Below are positions 6,705-13,761 of a DNA stretch of 36,305 nt, in pieces. Each line of letters opens with the position of its first letter. Position 1 is the first letter of the stretch. The position numbers and the translations under genes were made by a program. This stretch comes from Chloroflexota bacterium (GTDB taxonomy: Bacteria > Chloroflexota > Limnocylindria > Limnocylindrales > CSP1-4), in NCBI GenBank assembly GCA_030447745.1, contig JAUJOH010000002.1, positions 1 to 36,305 of the forward strand, given 5' to 3'. The notes beneath the pieces were generated by a model that searched no databases, was not told the origin of the DNA, and saw nothing but the letters and a program-made list of their open reading frames with translations.

Positions 6705-7219
6705 GCGACACTGACGACGTCCCCGTCAAGCACGGCGTGAAACTCCATGGCGATGCTGCTGCCGTCCGGGCGACGAAGGAGCGCCTGGCTGTGCGCTTCG
6801 CCCAGCTCGACGACCGTCGCGAAGAGTGTGCGCGCAGCGTCGAGCGCCTCGGGCAGCACGAAGTCCGTGTAATGCCGACCAACGAGCCCGGCGCGATCGC
6901 CGTGCATCAACGAGGCCCAGCCGTCATTCGCGTCGACGAACCTCCCGCTTCGGGCGTCCATCGTGGCCCGCGGAACGCCCGGCTGGTCCCACCAGCGCTC
7001 CCGATCGTTCGCCTCGTATCGCCCGTCACGGTAGACGTAGAGCAGGCGCGGCGCGCCGCTCAGCTGCCCTTCGCTGACCGCCGCCCTCGGATAGAGCATT
7101 CGGAGACGGGTTTCGAGGTCTCCGGCTGAACCCGCCTCGTCCAGGATGCGCTCGACAACCCGACCGAACACCCGGTCGGATGAGGGCAGCGTGCGGGCTT
7201 GCGGGCGGTCTGGGTACAT
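6686..7219 (-). CDS. PAS-domain protein
   Basis: A 177-aa protein. Residues 1-60 are a helical region (RVFGRVVERILDEAGSAGDL). After YVYRDGRYEANDRERWW comes a PAS-like fold: ATMDARSGRFVDANDGWASL, LVGRHYTDFVLPEALDAART and RPDGSSIAMEFHAVLDGDVV, ending VSVAYRELR. The order of an N-x-x-F/W-A-x-L-type element, a helix with G-R, and a final DG-x-x-I-x-x-E-F-H strand pair is typical of PAS. No kinase, GGDEF or HTH output domain is attached, so it would act through a partner or simply bind a ligand. It converges on and overlaps the PfkB gene end. Confidence 0.75.
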   Translation of the reverse strand: MYPDRPQARTLPSSDRVFGRVVERILDEAGSAGDLETRLRMLYPRAAVSEGQLSGAPRLLYVYRDGRYEANDRERWWDQPGVPRATMDARSGRFVDANDGWASLMHGDRAGLVGRHYTDFVLPEALDAARTLFATVVELGEAHSQALLRRPDGSSIAMEFHAVLDGDVVSVAYRELR

Positions 7220-7489
7220 GTCGCTCGGCGTAGGAGTGTTGCTCCAGGAAGCGTCCCCTACCCCGCCGAGCGTGCTGGCTTCCGCTACCGAGCGTCGAGT
7301 TGCACCTCCGTTACGGCCAAACTCGTGGGCGTTCGTGACACCACGACGGTGTGCGGTCAGCGCAGACGACCCGAATGGTTCACCGCCCCACCGATTGCTC
7401 TACCGTGTCCGGGTGTACGTTCGAGCGCACCTCGAGCCGGCCGACACCGTCCGGCCGCGTCGCCGCTGACTCCCCTCAACCCGACCGTC
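7220..7489. other. intergenic region upstream of the beta-glucosidase gene
   Basis: These 270 bp separate the divergent PAS and GH1 genes. GGAAGC and GCTTCC (7240-7282) could pair across a long loop, and GAGCGT occurs twice. TACCGT at 7401-7406 followed 6 nt later by GTG has the geometry of the leaderless promoters seen elsewhere, but that GTG opens only an 18-codon frame ending at 7469. It may mark a transcript start giving the GH1 gene a leader of about 78 nt. Confidence 0.35.
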
Positions 7490-8833
7490 ATGCCGTTTCC
7501 GCAAGGCTTCCTGTGGGGCGCCGCCACGAGCAGCTACCAGATCGAGGGCGCCGTCGACGAGGGCGGGCGAGGCGAGTCGATCTGGGATCGGTTCGTCCGC
7601 GTACCGGGCGCGATCGAGCGGGGCGAGACCGGGGCCGTCGCGTGCGACCACTTCCACCGCTACCGCGACGACGTCGATCTGATGGGCGAGCTGGGCCTGC
7701 GCGCCTACCGTTTCAGCATCGCCTGGCCGCGGGTCCTTCCGAAAGGCGCCGGACGGCGGAACGAGGCGGGTCTCGACTTCTATCGACGCCTGGTGGACCG
7801 GTTGCTGGAGCGCGACATCGTGCCCGTCCCGACGCTCTACCACTGGGACCTGCCGCAGGCCCTCCAGGATCGGCACGGCGGCTGGACCGGTCGGGAGACC
7901 GCCGAGCGGTTCGGCGAGTACGGCGCGCTGGTCTTCGAGGCGCTCGGCGACCGGGTCGACCGCTGGATCACGCTCAACGAGCCGTGGGTGTCCGCGTTCC
8001 ACGGCTACCACACCGGCGCCCACGCGCCGGGGACGCGGAACCTCGAGGCGGCGTTGCGCGCCTCCCATCACCTGCTCCTCGGGCATGGCCGGGCGGTCGA
8101 CGCGTTCCGGGCAAGTGGCCGCGGCGGCGAGATCGGGATCACCCTCGACCTGCAGGTGAGCGATCCGGCGACCGATACCGAGGCGGACGTCGAGGCGGCC
8201 CGGCGTTCGGACGGCCACACCAACCGCTGGTTCCTCGACCCGGTCCTCCGAGGGAGCTATCCGGCTGACATGGTGGCGGTCCACGAGGATGCCGGCCGCG
8301 CTTTCGACCACGTGCGGCCTGGCGACCTGGCGACGATCGCCAAGCCGATCGACTTCCTCGGCATGAACTACTACTTCCGGCGCGACGTCGCGGCCGCGGA
8401 CAACGAGCTAGGCTTCACCGACGTGCCGCCACGGGCCGGCGAGCCGACGACGGAGATGGGCTGGCCGATCCGCCCGGACGGGCTGCGCGACCAGCTCCTC
8501 CGGCTGAAGCGCGAGTACCCGCCCCTCCCGATCTACGTCACGGAGAACGGCACGTCCGACACCGCGGAGCCCGGGCCCGACGGCCGCATCGAGGACGCCG
8601 GGCGGATCGACTACCTCCGCGACCACTTCGCGGCGGCGGAGGAGGCCATTCGCGGGGGCGTCGACCTGCGCGGCTACTTCGTCTGGTCGTTGATGGACAA
8701 CTTCGAATGGGCGCTCGGCTACCGACCGCGGTTCGGGCTCGTGCACGTCGACTTCGCGACCCAGGAGCGGCGTCCCAAGGCAAGCGCTGCGTGGTACGCG
8801 CGCGTCATCGGCGGGAACGCGATCGTCGACTGA
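7490..8833 (+). CDS. GH1 beta-glucosidase
   Basis: A 447-aa glycoside hydrolase family 1 enzyme of normal full length. It begins with FPQGFLWGAATSSYQIEGA, the family N-terminal signature. The acid/base Glu is in TLNEP (E164) and the nucleophile Glu in YVTENG (E352). YRFSIAWPRV, YHWDLPQAL and VWSLMDNFEWALGY are further subsite and barrel motifs. There is no signal peptide, so it acts in the cytoplasm on imported beta-glucosides such as cellobiose. The ATG at 7490 fits the family start exactly, although no ribosome site is visible upstream. The neighbouring sugar kinase and the UgpC-type ATPase further along fit a carbohydrate-use role. Confidence 0.95.
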   Translation: MPFPQGFLWGAATSSYQIEGAVDEGGRGESIWDRFVRVPGAIERGETGAVACDHFHRYRDDVDLMGELGLRAYRFSIAWPRVLPKGAGRRNEAGLDFYRRLVDRLLERDIVPVPTLYHWDLPQALQDRHGGWTGRETAERFGEYGALVFEALGDRVDRWITLNEPWVSAFHGYHTGAHAPGTRNLEAALRASHHLLLGHGRAVDAFRASGRGGEIGITLDLQVSDPATDTEADVEAARRSDGHTNRWFLDPVLRGSYPADMVAVHEDAGRAFDHVRPGDLATIAKPIDFLGMNYYFRRDVAAADNELGFTDVPPRAGEPTTEMGWPIRPDGLRDQLLRLKREYPPLPIYVTENGTSDTAEPGPDGRIEDAGRIDYLRDHFAAAEEAIRGGVDLRGYFVWSLMDNFEWALGYRPRFGLVHVDFATQERRPKASAAWYARVIGGNAIVD

Positions 8834-8882
8834 TCGACCGCCGATCGGCCCGATTCCCGGTGAGCCGTGATCCGCAGGGGCC

Positions 8883-9935
8883 TCAGGCCTCGCCGCGCTC
8901 GACGGGGTCGTACAGCTCGTAGTTGACCGCCGTCGCCGCCGTCGCCCCGCCGTGCGCGGCAGCCGACACCTGGTGCGCGTGCCCCGCGGTCACGTCTCCC
9001 GCGGCGAAGAGCCCGGGGACGGACGTTCGTCCCTCCGGATCGACCTCGAGATAACCGGCCTCGTCGGTTGCCGCGCCGAGACGGCGACCGAGCTCTGTGC
9101 GCGCCCGTTTGGGCGCCGACACGAACACCATGTCGCAGGCGATGTCGTCGTCGTCGCCGAGCTCGAGGCGCTCCATCCGGCCGTCCCGGTGGCAGTACGC
9201 CGCGACCGTCGTCCGGCGCACGGACACTCCGCGTTCCTCGAGCGCGCGAAGGTGCTGCCGCGGCGCCCGCGTCCGCCGCCGGCCGGTCACGAGCGTCACC
9301 CGGTCGGTGAAATGCAGCAGGCCAAAGGCCGTCTCGAGGGCGTCCTCGTCGTCTCCGACGACGGCGACGTGCCGCCCGATCGCCTCGTAGCCGTCGCAGA
9401 CGATGCACCAGAAGAGGCTGACCCCGACGCACTCGTCGCGACCGCTGAATGCCGGGAACGCGTCGACCACGCCCGTGGCGAGCAGCACCGTTCTGGCCCG
9501 GATCGTCCTCGTTCGCGCGCTTGCCCGCTCGCCGAGTCCCGCCGCGTGGCGACGCTCGCGGTCCTGGTTGTCCGGAAGCCCGGGCGTCGCGTCGGTCGCC
9601 GATGTCTCGCGCGGCTCGATCGTCGCGACGAACCCGCCGGACGCGCGTCGATCCCGCCGAAGCCGGACGACGCGCCCCCCGCGAAGGTCCGCCCCGTACC
9701 GCACCGCCTGCTCCTGGCCGAGCAGCCGCAGGTCGGTGGCCGAGATGCCGTCGGGGAAGCCGAGATGGTTCCGCGTGACCTGGGACCAGAGCGAGCGGCC
9801 GGCGTCGTCGTCCGCGATGACGCACGAGCGGCACATCCGCCCGAGCTGGATGGCGGCAGACAGCCCCGCCGGGCCGCCCCCGACGACGAGACAGTCGACC
9901 GATCCGGAAGAAGGGCGGGCGGGCGTTGACGGCAT
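8883..9935 (-). CDS. NAD(P)/FAD-dependent oxidoreductase, thioredoxin-reductase-like
   Basis: A 350-aa flavoprotein. The N-terminal FAD-binding motif is VVGGGPAGLSAAI (about residues 17-29). The redox site is WCIVCDGY (C177/C180), in the place of the CATC of thioredoxin reductases. It is followed by the second nucleotide-binding region VAVVGDDEDALETA, where the usual GGGDSA pattern is degenerate. The C-terminal FAD motif is FAAGDVTAGHAHQVSAAAHG. It probably reduces a disulfide partner with NAD(P)H; ferredoxin-NADP reductase-like members are the alternative. The ATG at 9935 was chosen because it begins 13 residues before the Rossmann strand and has CAATAT 6 nt upstream. The frame is open further upstream without conserved features. 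Confidence 0.85.
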   Translation of the reverse strand: MPSTPARPSSGSVDCLVVGGGPAGLSAAIQLGRMCRSCVIADDDAGRSLWSQVTRNHLGFPDGISATDLRLLGQEQAVRYGADLRGGRVVRLRRDRRASGGFVATIEPRETSATDATPGLPDNQDRERRHAAGLGERASARTRTIRARTVLLATGVVDAFPAFSGRDECVGVSLFWCIVCDGYEAIGRHVAVVGDDEDALETAFGLLHFTDRVTLVTGRRRTRAPRQHLRALEERGVSVRRTTVAAYCHRDGRMERLELGDDDDIACDMVFVSAPKRARTELGRRLGAATDEAGYLEVDPEGRTSVPGLFAAGDVTAGHAHQVSAAAHGGATAATAVNYELYDPVERGEA

Positions 9936-9941
9936 GCCGGC

Positions 9942-9947
9942 ATATTG
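9942..9947 (-). promoter_or_regulatory. -10-like box CAATAT before the FAD oxidoreductase gene
   Basis: On the minus strand CAATAT ends 6 nt before the ATG at 9935, in the common leaderless position of this window. It fits TANNNT less well than the others. Confidence 0.35.
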
Positions 9948-10179
9948 CCGGGTCCCCCGGTCGGCGGAGCCGAGCAGGACGGTCGCGGACGACGCAACGG
10001 GATAACGGTTGGCCGCCAGGCGCGCCTGCGGCGTCGCAAGAGCGACCTGGCGGGCAGACCGGCCGCCCCGCGCTGAAGCCGCGGTGCAATACGCAGGCCG
10101 CGGGTTCATAGGTCCGGCCCACGGGCGTCACCCGATGCTGACGACTGCCATCTCCCCTCCCCCAGCCACAGGTGACCGG

Positions 10180-11082
10180 ATGCCCACGCCCGACACGACC
10201 ACGACCCGCCAGCTGATCGACCCGCTCAACGCGTACCCGCGACCGCCCTTCCCGCGCCAGGAGCAGCAGCTGCCCGGCGGCGACGAGTTCCTCGACCCGA
10301 AGCCCGATCACGGCGAGGAGTCGTACATCGGCGCCGGTCGCCTGGCGGGTCTTGCGACGATCATCACGGGTGCCGACAGCGGCATCGGCAAGGCCGTCGC
10401 CATCGCGTATGCGCGCGAAGGCGCGGACGTCCTCATCGCGTACCTCGAGGAGGGCGAGGACGCGCGCGGCACGGTCGAGCTGATCGAGGCGGAGGGCCGG
10501 CGGGCGCTGGCGGTCCCGGGCGACCTGCAGGACGAGGCGCACTGTCGTCGGGTGATCGAGCAGGCGCGCGACGAGTTCGGCCGGATCGACATCCTCATCA
10601 ACAACGCGGCGTTCCAGGAGCGGCGCGAGCAGATCGAGGAGATCTCGACCGACGAGTGGGAGAAGACGCTCCGGACGAACTTGACCGCCACGTTCTGGCT
10701 CTGCCGAGACGCCGTGGCGTCGATGGAGCCGGGCGCGTCGATCATCAACGTGAGCTCGATCCAGGCGACGCAGCCGTCGTCCAGCCTGCTCGCGTACTCG
10801 GCGACGAAGGGCGCCCTCGTGACGTTCTCGAAGTCGCTGTCGGCGATGCTCGCGCCACGCGGGATCCGCGTCAACGTGGTCGCTCCGGGTCCGGTCTGGA
10901 CGCCGCTCGTCGCGGCGACGACTGACCCGGAGAAGCTGAGCGAGTTCGGCGCCGGCGTGCCGCTCGGGCGGCCCGCGCAGCCGGCCGAGCTCGCGGGCGC
11001 CTTCGTCTTCCTCGCCTCGCCAGCGGCCAGCTTCATCACGGGCGCGACGATCCCGGTCACCGGCGGCGAGTTCTTCGCCTGA
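10180..11082 (+). CDS. SDR-family oxidoreductase (general-stress YhdF/GSP39-like)
   Basis: A 300-aa short-chain dehydrogenase. The 50-residue N-terminal extension rich in Pro and Gln (PRPPFPRQEQQLPGGDEFLD) is characteristic of the GSP39/YhdF group. The cofactor motif TGADSGIG is at 63-70, followed by NNAA at 141-144. The catalytic residues are Ser193 in NVSSIQ and Tyr206/Lys210 in YSATK. IRVNVVAPGPVWTPL and the final FITGATIPVTGGEFFA are typical. It likely reduces an aldehyde or ketone or oxidises an alcohol with NAD(P); the substrate is unknown. ATG 10180 has AGGTGA about 5 nt upstream; an in-frame ATG at 10135 is an alternative. It is followed after 19 bp by the DUF72 gene, so probably an operon. 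Confidence 0.9.
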   Translation: MPTPDTTTTRQLIDPLNAYPRPPFPRQEQQLPGGDEFLDPKPDHGEESYIGAGRLAGLATIITGADSGIGKAVAIAYAREGADVLIAYLEEGEDARGTVELIEAEGRRALAVPGDLQDEAHCRRVIEQARDEFGRIDILINNAAFQERREQIEEISTDEWEKTLRTNLTATFWLCRDAVASMEPGASIINVSSIQATQPSSSLLAYSATKGALVTFSKSLSAMLAPRGIRVNVVAPGPVWTPLVAATTDPEKLSEFGAGVPLGRPAQPAELAGAFVFLASPAASFITGATIPVTGGEFFA

Positions 11083-11101
11083 TCGGGCGACACACACCGG
11101 G

Positions 11102-11863
11102 GTGGGGCGCGTGACGAGGCGTCCCGGCGCCGCCGGGACCGACGTCCGCGTCGGCCTCTGCGGTTTCACGATCGGCGCCCGCGACTACGTCCGCGAGTTC
11201 CCGGTCGTCGAGGTCCAGCAGACGTTCTACGAGCCGCCCCGTGACGCGACGATGCTCCGGTGGCGGGCCGAGGCGCCGCCGCGCTTCGAGTTCACGCTCA
11301 AGGGGTGGCAGCTGATCACGCACGAGGCGACGAGCCCCACCTACCGCCGACTCCGCCGCCCGCTGTCTTCAACCGACCGCGCTGACGCCGGCGGCTTCCG
11401 GACGACCCCGATCGTCCGGGAGGCCTGGGCTCGCACGGTCCGGTGCGTCCGACTGCTCCGCGCCACGGCGGTCGTCTTCCAGTGCCCGGCGAGCTTCCGG
11501 CCGACGGAGGTCAACGTGGCCGCCGTGCGCTCGTTCTTCTCGACGGTCGAGCGTCCCGATGGTGTCCGCCTGCTGTGGGAGCCGCGTGGCGACTGGCCCG
11601 CCGAACTGGTCCGCGACCTCTGCCGCGATCTGCGGCTCGGCCACGTGGTGGACCCCTTTGTCTCGAGCACCGTGACGCCAGAGCAGACGTATCTGCGGCT
11701 CCACGGCGTCACGGGCGCCCGTCACGTCTACACCGACGACGAGCTCACCGCGCTTCGCCGGATGCTGGCCGACGCGCCGCAGCCAGCCTACGTCCTGTTC
11801 AACAACCTGCCGCGGGTCGGGGACGCGCGGCGCTTCGTGGAGCTCCTCCGGACGAGCACGTGA
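11102..11863 (+). CDS. DUF72 (YecE-like) domain protein
   Basis: A 253-aa protein of the DUF72 TIM-barrel-like family. Supporting stretches are VRVGLCGFTIGARDYVREFP, VEVQQTFYEPP, the RFEFTLKGWQLITHE core, AVVFQCPASFRPTEVNV, RLLWEPRGDW and the C-terminal YLRLHG...YVLFNNLPRVGDARR. The biochemical role of the family is not established. The GTG at 11102 was taken because it lies 19 bp after the SDR stop, but GTG 11111 is nearly as good. The gene ends 16 bp before the glycogen synthase start, and the -10 box for that gene begins 3 bp after this stop. Confidence 0.85.
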   Translation: MGRVTRRPGAAGTDVRVGLCGFTIGARDYVREFPVVEVQQTFYEPPRDATMLRWRAEAPPRFEFTLKGWQLITHEATSPTYRRLRRPLSSTDRADAGGFRTTPIVREAWARTVRCVRLLRATAVVFQCPASFRPTEVNVAAVRSFFSTVERPDGVRLLWEPRGDWPAELVRDLCRDLRLGHVVDPFVSSTVTPEQTYLRLHGVTGARHVYTDDELTALRRMLADAPQPAYVLFNNLPRVGDARRFVELLRTST

Positions 11864-11866
11864 CGG

Positions 11867-11872
11867 TACAGT
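11867..11872 (+). promoter_or_regulatory. -10 box TACAGT of a probable leaderless promoter (glycogen synthase)
   Basis: TACAGT lies 7 nt before the GTG at 11880, with no ribosome site between. The same hexamer in the same position occurs at 2441. Confidence 0.6.
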
Positions 11873-11879
11873 CGTCCGC

Positions 11880-13100
11880 GTGACGGCGGATGGCGCGATG
11901 AAGGCGCTGATCCTGACCAACGAGTACCCACCGAACGTCTACGGCGGGGCGGGCGTCCACGTGGAGTACCTGGTCCGGGAGCTCTCCCGGCTGATCGACG
12001 TCGACGTCCGGACGTTCGGCGAGCACGACGAACGGGACGGGCGGGTGCACGTCCGCGGCTTCCCGGTCGCGCACGATCTCACGAGGGCGCCCGACACGCT
12101 CCGGCCGGTGCTCGCCGCGCTGAGCCGGGACCTTGCCTTCGTGGCCGAGCCGGTCGAGGCGGACGTCGTCCACGTCCACACGTGGTACGCGCACCTCGGC
12201 GGCATCCTCGCCAAGCTTGCCTACGGGATCCCGCTCGTGCTGACGACACACTCGCTCGAGCCGCTCCGGCCGTGGAAGCGCGAACAACTCGGCGGCGGGT
12301 ACGACGTGTCGGCATGGGTCGAACGGACGGCGATCGGGATGGCCGACGCGGTGATCGCGGTGTCCCGCGAGACGCGCGCGGACGTGCTCCGTCTGTTCGA
12401 CGTCCCCGCCGATCGGGTCCACGTCATCCACAACGGGATTGACCCGGACGAGTACCGGCCGACCGCCGATGCCGACGCGCTCGACCGATTGGGCATCGGC
12501 CGGTCGATCCCGTACGTGCTGTTCGTCGGCCGCGTCACCCGGCAGAAGGGCATCGTCCACCTCGCCCGCGCGATCCGGCACCTCGATCCGGGGATCGGCG
12601 TGGTGCTCTGCGCCGGCGCTCCCGACACGCCGGAGATCGCGGCCGAGATGGAGGCCGCCGTCGCGGAGGCGCGCGCGGACCACCCGAACGTCGTCTGGAT
12701 CGCGGACATGGTCGACAAGCCGACCGTCCGGCAGCTCTACAGCCATGCCGCCGCGTTCTGCTGCCCGTCCGTCTACGAGCCGTTCGGGATCATCAACCTC
12801 GAGGCGATGGCCTGCGAGACCGCGGTCGTGGCCAGCGCCGTCGGTGGCATTCCCGAGGTCGTGGTGCCCGGCGAAACTGGGCTGCTCGTGCCGTTCGAGA
12901 CGGCCGGCGGCACGTCGTTCGAGCCGCGCGACCCGGAGCGGTTCGAGCGCGACCTCGCTCGTGCGATCAACGAGCTCATGGCGGATGCCGGCCGACGCGG
13001 GGCGATGGGCCGCGCCGGCCGACAGCGTGCCGTCGAGCACTTCGCCTGGTCGTCGATCGCGCGCCGGACGGTGGACCTCTACGAGGCCGTCCGGCGTTGA
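11880..13100 (+). CDS. glgA: GT4-type glycogen synthase (actinobacterial GlgA/GlgM-like)
   Basis: A 406-aa retaining glycosyltransferase of family GT4. The N-terminal donor/acceptor loop is NEYPPNVYGGAGVHVEYLVR (about residues 14-33), the form found in actinobacterial-type glycogen synthases. VHVHTWYAHLGG, THSLEPLRPWKREQLGGGYD and the hinge HVIHNGIDPDEYRP follow. The nucleotide-sugar site is FVGRVTRQKG, and the E-x7-E motif is EPFGIINLE (E300/E308). The enzyme elongates alpha-1,4-glucan from ADP-glucose, or makes maltose-1-phosphate in the GlgM variant; sequence alone does not decide. Its ADP-glucose supplier glgC lies 11 kb away on the other strand. The start is GTG 11880 (leaderless box 7 nt upstream); ATG 11898 is an alternative. 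It converges with the hemerythrin gene 5 bp away. Confidence 0.9.
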   Translation: MTADGAMKALILTNEYPPNVYGGAGVHVEYLVRELSRLIDVDVRTFGEHDERDGRVHVRGFPVAHDLTRAPDTLRPVLAALSRDLAFVAEPVEADVVHVHTWYAHLGGILAKLAYGIPLVLTTHSLEPLRPWKREQLGGGYDVSAWVERTAIGMADAVIAVSRETRADVLRLFDVPADRVHVIHNGIDPDEYRPTADADALDRLGIGRSIPYVLFVGRVTRQKGIVHLARAIRHLDPGIGVVLCAGAPDTPEIAAEMEAAVAEARADHPNVVWIADMVDKPTVRQLYSHAAAFCCPSVYEPFGIINLEAMACETAVVASAVGGIPEVVVPGETGLLVPFETAGGTSFEPRDPERFERDLARAINELMADAGRRGAMGRAGRQRAVEHFAWSSIARRTVDLYEAVRR

Positions 13101-13105
13101 ACGCG

Positions 13106-13570
13106 TCAGCTCGAGGCCGGGACGCCGAACTCCTGCTGGGCAGTCGCCTTGCGCGCCGCCATCCGCTCGCCCAGCGACTCGAGCTCCGCCTTGTCGAAGA
13201 CGCTGCGGGCCTTGTCGAACATCTCGCCCTCCTCCTCCTCGATGTGGTGCTCGATGTTCTCCTTCATGACGATCGCCTTGGCGCCCCACGCCTCGTCCTC
13301 GACGGAGAGCTCCTCGAGCTCGCCCATCAGCAGGTCGACGACGTGGTGCTCCTGGTAGCCCTCGAGGACGATGTCCTTGGCCTTCGGATGCGCCTTCAGC
13401 TCGGGATAGAAGATCTCCTCCTCGATCGTCTCGTGGACCGTCAGCTCGCCCTTGATCGTGGCGAACAGCTCGCTCCGCGTCTTCACCCCGCGCTCCGTCG
13501 TCGCCTCGAGCCGCTCGAGCAGCTCCTTCACCTTGTCGTGATCCTGCTTGAGCAGCGTCAGGGCATCCAT
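13106..13570 (-). CDS. hemerythrin-like HHE-domain protein
   Basis: A 154-aa four-helix protein. The diiron ligands expected for hemerythrins are present: H11 in LLKQDHDKV, H46 and E50 in LTVHETIEEEIFYPELK, H75/H76 in GYQEHHVVDLL, and H108/H109 with the E-rich helix in NIEHHIEEEEGEMF. HHE proteins bind O2, NO or iron, and some serve in repair of damaged iron-sulfur centres or oxygen sensing. The ATG at 13570 has a full AGGAGG ribosome site 8 nt upstream, one of the strongest in the window, implying high expression. The surplus of acidic residues suggests a soluble cytoplasmic protein. Confidence 0.92.
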   Translation of the reverse strand: MDALTLLKQDHDKVKELLERLEATTERGVKTRSELFATIKGELTVHETIEEEIFYPELKAHPKAKDIVLEGYQEHHVVDLLMGELEELSVEDEAWGAKAIVMKENIEHHIEEEEGEMFDKARSVFDKAELESLGERMAARKATAQQEFGVPASS

Positions 13571-13749
13571 GGGGCGGCCTCCTGTGGGGTGGCGGGCCGC
13601 GACGGCACCTCCGGGCAGAGGACGGCGGCCTGGTGACCACGGTGCACAACGCGCAGCGCGGCCCGCGCGAGGCGCGCGAGCGCCCCGGTTGCAGGAGTCC
13701 TGCAGGTTCACGCCCGCGACGCGTCCTCTCGCTGCCTGCGTCGGCGGGG

Positions 13750-13755
13750 CAGAAT
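13750..13755 (+). promoter_or_regulatory. -10-like box CAGAAT before paaZ
   Basis: CAGAAT ends 6 nt before the ATG at 13762 with no ribosome site in between, matching the leaderless geometry seen at other genes. Confidence 0.4.
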
Positions 13756-13761
13756 GGCTGC

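Noticed and set aside
7413..7469. 18-codon leader peptide before the beta-glucosidase gene
   Set aside because: It has a leaderless-type box, but the peptide is Arg-rich without attenuator features, and there is no supporting hairpin before the GH1 start. Kept only as a remark on the intergenic region.
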